Part shown: positions 19,101-26,167 of the stretch, piece after piece
Layout: every line of letters starts with the position of its first letter
How positions within the stretch are numbered: position 1 is the first letter of the stretch
NCBI RefSeq assembly: GCF_900155965.1
Contig: NZ_FTMG01000001.1
Span: 496,001 to 560,000, forward strand
DNA from: Mucilaginibacter lappiensis
GTDB taxonomy: Bacteria; Bacteroidota; Bacteroidia; Sphingobacteriales; Sphingobacteriaceae
Direction of reading: 5' to 3'
DNA length: 64,000 nt
Position numbers and translations under genes: made by a program
The notes under the pieces: model-generated
What the model was told of the DNA's origin: nothing
The model's input: only the letters and a program-made list of their open reading frames with translations
The model's database searches: none

Positions 19101-19277
19101 TGTCGTACCTTTTAATGACACAGAAACACCTACCAGTGATTCGGTATTTACTGAATCTTTTACAGCCCCGTTTACTGAAATCTGAGCTTGGGAAAGGAAG
19201 GACATAGCCATCAGCATCGCCAGGATTAATATCCTGCTATACTTCCTCGGGTTGATAAGTAAAATTCTTTGTTTCAT
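16191..19277 (-). CDS. SusC/RagA-family TonB-dependent glycan transporter
   Basis: A 1,028-residue outer-membrane transporter. A signal peptide ends near SFLSQAQ (residue ~32). Residues ~33-118 are the CarboxypepD-regulatory-like domain (VNGAVKDSVNTESLVGVSVSLKGT...DGKFKI...FRYLGYKEQ). The plug follows (SEVKDMPVANIGQKLQGKLAG, MTFRIRGAASINAGNSPLIVIDG, LKDAASSSLYGSRAANGVILV), then a 22-strand barrel ending in VSLGVNANF. It imports oligosaccharides with SusD using TonB energy. It is the first gene of the leftward operon; the AraC regulator at 20186 lies upstream on the same strand. No ECF sigma/anti-sigma pair is present, so regulation is probably by AraC. Confidence 0.98.
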   Translation of the reverse strand: MKQRILLINPRKYSRILILAMLMAMSFLSQAQISVNGAVKDSVNTESLVGVSVSLKGTTIGTQTDKDGKFKISAPVGGILIFRYLGYKEQQVAVQNSEMINIRLASLSQGLKEVIIVSYGTQSKHAITGAIAQINTSEVKDMPVANIGQKLQGKLAGVQINENSGTPGSEMTFRIRGAASINAGNSPLIVIDGFPSESGLQTLSPDEIESVTVLKDAASSSLYGSRAANGVILVTTKQAKVGQKSLQFSSYTGVQSVPDRGKPDLMNGEQFAEYKKEYYEDEAKYQNYTGGVPAIYQNPSQYAGKSGTNWFDVLLRNALSQNYNLAFSSGTKDLKSVVNINYNKQDGVMLNSYDQRITARTNNIYTASSWLTLSANLEVSYGSNQVVPGLDNGRNIIENAFLMDPTINYKNADGTYPLSFNQPGMFPNPNYYLVLTQIVNRTKAARVLANGFAEAKIIDGLKFKTTINVNTDNTVNREFTPSTAQGGLGSAPPQPASGSYSTSNFVTWLSENTFNYQKTIGGKHNFDVLAGYTVQKYSYESSNIVGTQFPDDNIQWIDAATTRIGNVDAQQWSYLRYIGRLNYNYEEKYLLQVAFARDGSSKFGTNTKYGNFPSVSVGWVASDEDFIKNIKPISFLKLRGSYGKVGNNNIGNYSYLASLNTDNYVFGNTVTPGKSLNGIGNSNLTWETSISYDFGLDLELFNNRIAFTYDYYWKKTNGLLYGIDVPIQSGFSTITSNIGQFNFWGHEFTISSKNLTGRLKWNTNFNISFDRNKVIKLGTNNAPIGGYNEYWDDNRTAVGHPIGMFYGYINTGVYMTQQQFDTQPHDATAMVGTARFKDVSGPNGVPDGKIDSYDRTFIGNPNPTFIYGITNSFSYKAFDLSITMSGTVGNKIADDSFQSTGNLDGVFNVLKAAAGRWRSLQDPGDGIWPRTQSGTTADFRNFTSFQVFSGTYLAVKNVTFGYTLPLKKGSSFKSLRVFGSAQNAFIFTKYPGMNPEAGLAGLNGLNQGRDFTGYPIPRTVSLGVNANF

Positions 19278-19928
19278 ATTATAAGTTAAGTTTATTGATT
19301 AGGTAGAGGCATAGTTATTCCAGGCCAAAAAAAATGTCTTTTTTGGGAATAAAGTCTCTAAAAATATTGGAAGGTGCTTTTGTCGAACGGTTAACTATTT
19401 AAACCTTCGCAAAAATTATTAGACTCGTCAGGGGCCGTTTGATTGATTCTCCAAAAGATAAATTAATACTTTGGAATACCCCATTGTAGACTGCATCGTC
19501 TTGATTGAGAACCTGTTACAATTTGATGTATATTTCTTCATGCTAAAAAGGTTAAACAGTTTGTTGGCTACAGTAAATTCTATTGGCATGCTAAGGAGAG
19601 CAACGGTAAAATAATTGTTACACCAAACTTAAGGCAACAGCAAAAGCTTTCAAATACACAATTTGAACTATAATTTGTGCTTTTTGGCAAATTTTAGTTA
19701 ATCGTAATAACTTATAAATCAAGGGCAACTAATGGATAGGGTGCATTTTTAGAATCCACCTAACTACGGCGCCTTATGTTGGATAGAAATGGAGTTTAAA
19801 TTAAATAGCAGGGGGTTATAATTACATTCCTAGTGCAATTAATTTACCCAACAGCATAAGAAAATAGAACACCGAATTACCCCTATTAAATTATTATCAA
19901 ATACTTTTGGCAGTAAGCTCTTGTGCGG
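19278..19928. other. Non-coding leader region upstream of SusC
   Basis: About 650 bp before the SusC gene with no open frame I can support. The first ~100 bp must hold the SusC promoter. Further upstream the sequence is degenerate and I see no convincing structure. Confidence 0.4.
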
Positions 19929-20109
19929 TACCGCCGCAACGGATTTCCAATTATTGAAAATTGAGTTGGATTTTGGCGCATAGCCCTCGTGAAGCTATTG
20001 CGAACCACAACGGCACTAAAATTCCCGATCGAAAAGAAGTTTATAATAAAGGCGGCGAGGCTGATAAATCATATCATCAAAATGCTTTGATCAGCTCAAT
20101 AAGTTATGG
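19929..20109 (+). pseudogene. Decayed fragment of a PhyH-type dioxygenase gene
   Basis: Frame-by-frame reading recovers the N-terminal part of the PhyH protein at 12303-13115. YRRNGFPIIEN is at 19929 (intact protein: YRRDGFLVIEN), then FWRIAL in the same frame after an in-frame TGA. After a shift come REAIANHNGTKIPDRKEVYNKGG and EADKSY (intact: KKRNGNKMPDRKEVYGKGDENDKSY). After another shift comes FDQLNKLW (intact: FDQLINLW), followed by a stop codon. At least two frameshifts and a stop make it non-functional. It is on the opposite strand to the intact gene, so it is a relic of a second paralogue and not a simple tandem copy. Confidence 0.85.
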
Positions 20110-20185
20110 TGAAGCATAACTAATCATAAAGCTTATCACCGAACGGTGCATTGCGAAAAGCAAGTAGTGGCAAACCTATGGTTGC

Positions 20186-21109
20186 TCATTTTGAGCGCTT
20201 TGTTACATGAAGATTTTCCTTATCGGTAACATTTTCTTCATTAATTCTATAAAATTTGGGCGACACGCCATTCTTCTTTTTAAACAGTTTGGAAAAGTAG
20301 AAAACTGATTCAAACCCTGTATGCTCAGCCACTTCAGTAATATTTAATATAGTTGTGGTCAACAAGTTTTTTGCGCGCTCCAGGCGAAGGTTAAGATGAT
20401 AGTGATTTGGTGACTCACCGGTAGTCTTCTTAAATAATTTCCGGAAGGAGGAGTATCCCATTGGTAATTCCTTTGCCAATTTTTCCATATCCAGATTATC
20501 CTCAAATGATTCCTGAATAATATATTTTGCCTTGGCTATCAGCTTACCTGCCCTATCGTTAATGTTCTCATGGTGCTGAGAAATATTGTTAATCAAGCCC
20601 AATATTTGCATAGTAATACCTGCAATTTGCTGATGATAGCCAGGTAACGAGGTCTGCACAGCTTCAATCAGGCCCCTAAAAAGAATAAGTACATCTTTAT
20701 TAGGGCCTAAAAAAACAAAGGGTTTTTGGCGATCAAAAAAGTCCGCTGCCATTAACTTTTCAACATATGATCCATTGAACCCAACCCAATATTCTTCCCA
20801 GCCTACTTTAGAATCGGGCTTGTAGCGGTGCAAAACTCCTGGATAAAGAAAGAAGCAGGTACCAGCGGCTACTTCAAACGGATCTGTTAAAGCAACACCA
20901 TAAACACCTTTTCCTTTTGAAATGAAAATTATATAAAAGTCATTTAAAATGCGTCCTCTGTTCCAGGTTAATTTATGACTTTGTGGATGCTCCTCGTTGG
21001 GATAGGTATCTTTAGGATCAACCTTTGAGTATCCCACAGAGGTTACATACATTCCCCAACGCTCTTCAAGCAAACTAACATTTAAATATTTAAAATAGTT
21101 CTTCTGCAA
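20186..21109 (-). CDS. AraC-family regulator, probable regulator of the glycan locus
   Basis: A 307-residue regulator. Residues ~35-150 look like the sugar-sensing cupin domain (HKLTWNRGRILNDFYIIFISKGKG, FFLYPGVLHRYKP, WEEYWVGFNGSYVEKL). The C-terminal ~100 residues are AraC helix-turn-helix motifs (LDMEKLAKELPMGYSSFRKLFKK, ERAKNLLTTTILNITEVAEHTGFESVFYFSKLFKKKNGVSPKFYR). The start is uncertain: the frame opens with a TTG right after a stop codon (two codons earlier), and the first ATG would remove 19 residues including the typical opening MQKNYFKYLNV, so I keep the TTG. Its position upstream of SusC, same strand, makes it the likely activator of the locus. Confidence 0.88.
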   Translation of the reverse strand: MQKNYFKYLNVSLLEERWGMYVTSVGYSKVDPKDTYPNEEHPQSHKLTWNRGRILNDFYIIFISKGKGVYGVALTDPFEVAAGTCFFLYPGVLHRYKPDSKVGWEEYWVGFNGSYVEKLMAADFFDRQKPFVFLGPNKDVLILFRGLIEAVQTSLPGYHQQIAGITMQILGLINNISQHHENINDRAGKLIAKAKYIIQESFEDNLDMEKLAKELPMGYSSFRKLFKKTTGESPNHYHLNLRLERAKNLLTTTILNITEVAEHTGFESVFYFSKLFKKKNGVSPKFYRINEENVTDKENLHVTKRSK

Positions 21110-21313
21110 TTGTCAATCTATTATATACTTTATACTAATTAAAAGACGATTCAAAAAGAGCTTTAAAACCTTGACAGCCCCTTTAGGCTATTTGAAAGTC
21201 TTCGCCTGTGATTTCACCAGCATTTGTAAAATCTAAAGCAGCACTTCAATCGTGTTTAAAGATTAATTTGATAGCAAGTGAACGCTCCTGTATGATTGAA
21301 GTCATAAAAGAAT

Positions 21314-21511
21314 CATAATTGGTTTTGCTGTTTACCGATGGTGGCTATAGTCAAAATTACTTTTTATTACGAATAGATCACATCGCTAAAAACAGTTTTT
21401 TTTTGTACTTTCTGATATTTCGTCTATGCGCTGAGAAACAAAAAGAATAGATTGTTCTTGTGACTACAACATACATCAATAACGCTACATGAAAAACAAA
21501 AAAATGCCCAT
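21314..21511 (+). repeat. Upstream-region repeat, copy A (intact gene)
   Basis: About 198 bp covering the promoter region and first eight codons of the VOC gene. It is matched by a diverged copy at 32026-32221. Shared blocks include ATAATTGGTTTTGCT near the left end, a T-run followed by GTACTTT in the middle (about 21397-21411), and the final 31 bases (29 of 31 identical), which run through ATGAAAAACAAAAAAATG. Similarity stops a few bases into the coding region. See copy B. Confidence 0.8.
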
Positions 21512-22031
21512 TACGAATATTTGGTCTAAAACGTTCCAAATTTGTTGGGTAACCAATGATTTCGATCATGCAAAAGATTTACTCAAAGATAAATTTGATA
21601 TCCCACAGTTCATGGTCATGCATGATCTGGTACCGATTGATCAAATTTATGAAGGAAAAGCAACAACTGATTGTAAAATGACTGCTGGCTGGGCTAACGG
21701 TGGCAACTTTGATTTAGAATTGATTCAGCCTACCGGCGGCCCTATTCTCGAAATGTACGGGGAGCAACTGTCCAAAGATAAATTTGATATGAAATTTCAT
21801 CATATGGGAACGCGGTTCGATGATGATTTAGACGGTTATTACCAGGCAATTGAAGCGCTTCAAAGTAAAGGCTTTGAAATGAAGATTTCAGCTGGTATTA
21901 AAGATTTGACCAAATATTGCTATTTTGATATGCGGGAACTGCTCGGACATTACCTTGAGCTTATATATTTTAACCAGGCGGGTGTTGATTTGATGCAGAC
22001 ATTATTAACGAATGATTTTAAGGGTGAGTAG
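21489..22031 (+). CDS. VOC (glyoxalase/bleomycin-resistance fold) family protein
   Basis: A 180-residue protein with one vicinal-oxygen-chelate repeat set: TFQICWVTNDFDHAKDLLKDKF opens the first module, NFDLELIQPTGGPILEMY supplies an acidic ligand position, and FHHMGTRFDD plus GHYLELIYFNQAG form the second module with His and Glu. The fold covers glyoxalase I, epimerases and dioxygenases; the substrate is unknown. It has no signal peptide. The gene is divergent from the AraC regulator at 20186, with a 379-bp gap that includes the repeat described as copy A; a broken duplicate of its 5' end lies at 32.0-32.2 kb. Confidence 0.85.
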   Translation: MKNKKMPITNIWSKTFQICWVTNDFDHAKDLLKDKFDIPQFMVMHDLVPIDQIYEGKATTDCKMTAGWANGGNFDLELIQPTGGPILEMYGEQLSKDKFDMKFHHMGTRFDDDLDGYYQAIEALQSKGFEMKISAGIKDLTKYCYFDMRELLGHYLELIYFNQAGVDLMQTLLTNDFKGE

Positions 22032-22295
22032 TTAATTAAATATCATCCGGCTGTTTCACCCAATCCTCATTCTCCGCAAAGAGATAACCAGCTAAACTGC
22101 ATAATCGCAATCTTGCAGGTATCAAGATCCGTTTAATTTAATGTCTTCTTAAGGATTTTGCGTTAGTGATAAATACAGATCAACTAACCCTACAGTATGC
22201 GGTCAGGAAATTAAGTAATCTAAATGATGTACATCATTTAAAACTACTTAATAAACTATAAAAAGCGTTTGTAAATACATTATAATTAAATAAGG

Positions 22296-22303
22296 TAAGT
22301 TTG
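22296..22303 (+). promoter_or_regulatory. -7 box upstream of the Crp/Fnr gene
   Basis: TAAGTTTG matches TAnnTTTG exactly and lies 32 bp before the ATG at 22335. A TTTG lies further upstream (22268-22271) but at 24-bp spacing, longer than usual. The rest of the 303-bp gap 22032-22334 shows no other structure. Confidence 0.45.
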
Positions 22304-22334
22304 CAGTAGAATAAAAGCTTTGGGCTATCTTTTT

Positions 22335-22913
22335 ATGTCCTCTAACACAATGCGGGAAAAACTAAAGGCACATATAGAAAAAGTAGTACCGCTTACTGAA
22401 GAAGAGTTTGAATTTGTGTTAGCACAATTTACCATCAAAAAATTCAGGAAATACCAATTCCTTATTCAGGAAGGTGAAGCGGTAAAGTATTCTTATTTTG
22501 TGGTTTCCGGACTTTTAAAGCTTGTGCATACCGATGATACAGGAAAGCAACGCATTGTTTCCTTTGCTATGGAAGATTGGTGGGAAAGCGACTATTACGC
22601 CTATTTTACCCAGACTGAAGCAACAATGTCTCTAGATTGCCTTGAAGATACTGTGGTCTTCTGCCTTTTGCTCGAAGACTACAAAAAGCTATGCGATGGT
22701 CTACAAAAAATGGAACGGTTCTTCCTTGAAAAAGCGAATTTTGGTTTTATTGGATCACAGCGGCGCATCATATCCTGGTTAACCTCAAATGCGAAAGAGC
22801 GTTATGAACAACTCCTAAAGCAATACCCCTCACTTGTTCAGCGGGTACCTAAAAGCCTTCTTGCTGCCTATCTGGGTGTTTCCCGCGAAACACTGAGCCG
22901 ATTATCTGCTTAG
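22335..22913 (+). CDS. Crp/Fnr-family transcriptional regulator
   Basis: About 192 residues from the first in-frame ATG; a second ATG at 22350 would give the family-typical opening MREKLKAHIEKVVPLTEEEF. Residues ~20-120 form the cyclic-nucleotide-binding-like domain (FLIQEGEAVKYSYFVVSGLLKLV). The C-terminus is the winged-helix segment RVPKSLLAAYLGVSRETLSRL. No Fnr-type cysteine cluster is visible. In this phylum such proteins often regulate an adjacent small enzyme; the RidA-like gene follows on the same strand, 172 bp to its ATG. Confidence 0.92.
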   Translation: MSSNTMREKLKAHIEKVVPLTEEEFEFVLAQFTIKKFRKYQFLIQEGEAVKYSYFVVSGLLKLVHTDDTGKQRIVSFAMEDWWESDYYAYFTQTEATMSLDCLEDTVVFCLLLEDYKKLCDGLQKMERFFLEKANFGFIGSQRRIISWLTSNAKERYEQLLKQYPSLVQRVPKSLLAAYLGVSRETLSRLSA

Positions 22914-23085
22914 TGTGACAAACCTCACTTTATAATCGTGAGGATTGTCAACGTCCATTACCTGTGTTATTCACCAACTTTGCAGTGCATATTTTAAACT
23001 GCATCATGAAAAAACCGCAAAACTTTTAGCATTCATATTAATAACTTCTGCGCCTGCATTGGCGCAAACTCAAAACGACAATAAA

Positions 23086-23475
23086 ATGAAAAAAAAAATC
23101 ATTAATCCCTGGCAATGGCAGGACAAACGCAGTTATGTGCAAGCCGTTGAAGTAAAAAATGTAGAAAGCACACTGTATATTTCGGGGCAGACGGCCATAA
23201 ACGCTGATGGAATATCAAGTAACGAAGACATGGAAACTCAATTAAATCAGGCGTTACAGAACCTGGAACAGGTTATCAGCAAAGCTGGATACGAATGCAA
23301 AGACATTGTGCGTTTAAATATCTATACGACTTCAAAGGCCGAGCTTTGGCCGCACTTCCATATTTTTCAAGATTGGATAGCTAAACATAATATTAAACAA
23401 ACGCTTACTTTGTTGGAAGTGAAAAGCCTTTTTGAAACATTGAAAGTGGAGCTGGAGGCTACCTTGGTGAAATAG
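23086..23475 (+). CDS. RidA-family (YjgF/YER057c/UK114) protein, signal peptide frameshifted off
   Basis: A 129-residue RidA-type protein from the ATG at 23086. YISGQTAINADG, MEDLxxQ-like METQLNQALQNLEQV and DIVRLNIYTTSKAEL are family hallmarks; the usual C-terminal RxxVE-like segment reads KVELEATLV. RidA proteins hydrolyse reactive enamines/imines in the cytoplasm. Directly upstream an ATG at 23006 is followed by AAAAAACC and reads MKKPQNF-stop. With one more A the frame becomes MKKTAKLLAFILITSAPALAQ and runs straight into this protein, that is, a complete signal peptide. So this is an exported RidA homologue broken by a one-base deletion or a sequencing error in an A-run. It follows the Crp/Fnr gene. 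Confidence 0.85.
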   Translation: MKKKIINPWQWQDKRSYVQAVEVKNVESTLYISGQTAINADGISSNEDMETQLNQALQNLEQVISKAGYECKDIVRLNIYTTSKAELWPHFHIFQDWIAKHNIKQTLTLLEVKSLFETLKVELEATLVK

Positions 23476-23500
23476 TGAACTAAAGACTTGTAGTGCATTA

Positions 23501-23540
23501 GAGGAGACTATCTCAAAAGGATAGCCTCTTTATTATTTTG
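23501..23540 (+). terminator. Intrinsic terminator after the RidA-like gene
   Basis: GAGG plus CTATC pair with GATAG plus CCTC (a three-base AGA bulge on the 5' arm), around a short AAAA-containing loop, followed by TTTATTATTTT. It starts 25 bp after the stop codon. Confidence 0.65.
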
Positions 23541-23729
23541 CAGTATATTATTGGGGGTTGATCGGCCTGGGATTATTTTTCAGAGCCGTGAAAAATTTGA
23601 GAAAAGGCCGTTAAGCTGCTTTTTTAGCGAGATAATTTGTTAATTAACAAGGGTATGGCTTTTTTTGAATCCTTATTCACATTTCCAAACCTTTATGGAA
23701 GATTTAAAACAAGAAATGCAATTAATAGC

Positions 23730-24108
23730 TCAGCAAATCAATTTGTAACCTATACTCCTGATACTTATAATTTTCACGTTGGGATCATCACTTAGCATCC
23801 TGCGTAAATGTGTAATGAATACGTTCATGCTGTTGCCATTATACATACTGTCTATACGCTTGTCTGAATTGTAACCATTCCGGAGAAAGGAAAAAAGCCC
23901 TGAAATTTTTATTGCCTTCATGACCGTGTAGCGCACTTAAATAAGTTCCTGTTTTTGCAGTCTGGCCCACCATCTCTTCCAAATCGCGCTTCGCCTGGTC
24001 CCGCTGTGAAAGGTATAATTGGTTAAGCCAGGCAAGTTGTAAAACAATGCTTACCGCAATAACCAGGATCACCATAGGGTAAGTGTAACGATTAGATAAC
24101 CATTTCAT
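23730..24108 (-). pseudogene. Deletion chimera: histidine-kinase N-terminus joined to response-regulator C-terminus
   Basis: Reading leftward from 24108, 89 residues are the start of a membrane sensor kinase: MKWLSNRYTYPMVILVIAVS and a hydrophobic transmembrane segment, then LYLSQRDQAKRDLEEMVGQT and FFLSPEWLQFRQAY, ending at a stop codon (23839). In another frame the sequence continues as the end of an OmpR-type winged helix: NGNSMNVFITHLRRMLSDDPNVKI and SIRSIGYKL, stop at 23730. Kinase-then-regulator is a normal gene order here, so an internal deletion of roughly 1.5-2 kb (inferred from usual family lengths) removed the kinase core and the receiver domain. The remnant begins 22 bp after the M61 peptidase gene, implying a former operon. 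Confidence 0.85.
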
Positions 24109-24130
24109 AAAACGAAATTGATCATAATAT

Positions 24131-25681
24131 TTATTGATTTATCCATGCGTATCGCAGTTTTTTCTGTTCGTCTGTGAGGTTTTCATTCTTTGTGATTTTA
24201 CCATCTTTCATATTCAACCCAACCTTTTTCAATGTTTCCTCAAGCGGCAATGCTTCATGTCCTTTTACATATCTCTCAAAGAAACCGCCTATTTCAGGAT
24301 ACCCGCAGATCTTTACGATTTCATCAAACAACTGATCATCCTTAAATGCTTTATCCGGGCCATATTTTTTCAGCAAAGCGAACACCAGATCCTGGGCGCC
24401 AAATTTTCCGTCAGAAAGCTCTCTTAAACGAATATCCAGGCATAAATTCAGCAACGGCCCTTTCTGATAGATATTGAGGTACTGGTCGTCCAGCTTCATA
24501 GAGTTCAAGCTAAAATCTACCAGGGAAATATCATTGTTGTATTTCTGCATTGCCTTATACTTATTTTCAATAACCTCAATAAAATCATCCAGGGAGATCA
24601 ATTTGTTTTTTATGGGCATATGAATGGTGAAGTACTCCGTCATTCCTTCATAAAGCCAAAGATGCCGGGAAAATTTAGGGTCGTTAAAGTCATAATCAGC
24701 AATTTCGTACGAATGTATGCCAAGCGGCATGATAATATGAAAAAACTCATGACTGGCTGTGCCATAAACAGATTCTTTTAATGCAGCCATATCCAGTGGT
24801 GCGTTTAGTAAAATCAGTGTGGAATTGGCATGTTCAAGGCCCTGGGTCATGACCTTTTTTGAATCTTTTCGTTCATTATGGTAGATAATAAAGGTATACC
24901 TGGATACCGGTAATTTTCCACCTAAATATTTAGATTGATTAATTAGCAATGGCCTGATATAATTTGCTATTTCTTTTGACATAGGTTTACCACTGTTTGA
25001 ATAACAGGCCACCTGCACATTGATCCCCGGCAACGTGATATTTGTAGTGTCGGGGATAGCATACAAAACCGGGTTATCTATCAACTGGTTATATGATCTG
25101 GCATAAAATACGTCCTTTAGCGGTGTCATGGATGATTTTAAACTGGTAGCAGCATATAAATATCCGGGCTTGCTAACCTGGATCTCGAACGGAGATTTCT
25201 CGAATTTTTTAAAATAACCGAATATGGTGTTATGATTGATTACGAAGCAGCTGTCTTTAAAGCTGGATTCAGTCATATAATATTCTCCGGTCCACTTTGA
25301 ATGATTAAACTCCTCCCAGTTGCCGTTAACGGTATAGCTGACCCCGGTCAATTTTTTTGAGCCATAAATCTCCCACCGATTTACATCTATTCTTTTATTT
25401 AACAGCAGGTTACCTTGTTTGTCTTTAAAGCTGATTTTCTCAACGGATTTCCCGTAGTCAGCGGCGCTGTAAATACCGGGGATAATTTTAGGAAAACAAA
25501 ACTGAACGGTATCGTCTTTAAACCCATTCACGTTAAGTTGAACCGATAATTGATTGTTTTTTAAATTATTCAGGTTTATGGAATACTTGTATGTTATTTC
25601 CGTTTGGTATGATGGCTTATTTTTTAAAGAAGCACATCCGGTAATTATTACAATGATGAAGCATAAAATTGAGTTTTTCAT
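24131..25681 (-). CDS. M61-family metallopeptidase, lipoprotein
   Basis: A 516-residue protein. MKNSILCFIIVIITGC puts a lipobox cysteine at residue 16, so it is membrane anchored. Residues ~25-190 resemble the M61 N-terminal beta domain (PGIYSAADYGKSVEKI, WEIYG). The catalytic zinc motif HEFFH is at residues 311-315, followed ~40 residues later by HLWLYEGMTEYFT. The family are glycyl-type aminopeptidases; the C-terminal PDZ domain found in many members is not obvious, so this is a shorter variant. A sensor kinase remnant follows at 22 bp. It probably trims peptides in the cell envelope. Confidence 0.88.
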   Translation of the reverse strand: MKNSILCFIIVIITGCASLKNKPSYQTEITYKYSINLNNLKNNQLSVQLNVNGFKDDTVQFCFPKIIPGIYSAADYGKSVEKISFKDKQGNLLLNKRIDVNRWEIYGSKKLTGVSYTVNGNWEEFNHSKWTGEYYMTESSFKDSCFVINHNTIFGYFKKFEKSPFEIQVSKPGYLYAATSLKSSMTPLKDVFYARSYNQLIDNPVLYAIPDTTNITLPGINVQVACYSNSGKPMSKEIANYIRPLLINQSKYLGGKLPVSRYTFIIYHNERKDSKKVMTQGLEHANSTLILLNAPLDMAALKESVYGTASHEFFHIIMPLGIHSYEIADYDFNDPKFSRHLWLYEGMTEYFTIHMPIKNKLISLDDFIEVIENKYKAMQKYNNDISLVDFSLNSMKLDDQYLNIYQKGPLLNLCLDIRLRELSDGKFGAQDLVFALLKKYGPDKAFKDDQLFDEIVKICGYPEIGGFFERYVKGHEALPLEETLKKVGLNMKDGKITKNENLTDEQKKLRYAWINQ

Positions 25682-26167
25682 TTAATATAGTAGTTCAAGT
25701 TGGGGTTTGTGGAGCTCTTTCGCAAACAGATTGAAATCCAGCGGCGATAAGTAAATTTTCATAAAGCAAAGCTAGTCAGAAGTAATATTAATGAAACTTA
25801 AAAAACATTAAATATTGATATCGGTTAACCTTCAATAGCCTGTTAACTATAAGGTATGCTTTATTAAAATTCCGAGAATTCAAAGGCTAAAAAAGTTATA
25901 GCAGACTCGTGTTTTATGGCTGGGCTGTATCCATGGAATTTATTTTTAAGGCCCCTTCCCAACTCACCGGCGGGTGCAGCTATCCTGTTTATCTGCCTGA
26001 TTTCAGGAGGCTACTTCTATCCGTAATGCGGTTAACTTTTCCAGATGCTCTTCCAGGCCTGATAAATGAGTATGGGTTGAAATACCAAGCTCGCGAAACG
26101 TTTATTGCTTACAAAATATCCTGCTGTGCCCGTTATTTTGATAGCTATTAATTTACTCGGCGACGCT
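25682..26167. other. 486-bp region without a supportable gene
   Basis: The left part must hold the M61 promoter. On the minus strand near 26000-26085 a 31-codon stretch reads like protein (RELGISTHTHLSGLEEHLEK) and then stops, possibly the end of a decayed gene; too short to name. An 80-codon rightward frame over the same bases has no protein character. Confidence 0.3.

Noticed and set aside
25909..26151. 80-codon rightward frame in the gap before the beta-barrel gene
   Set aside because: No signal, no domain and unlikely composition; the minus strand reads more protein-like over part of it.
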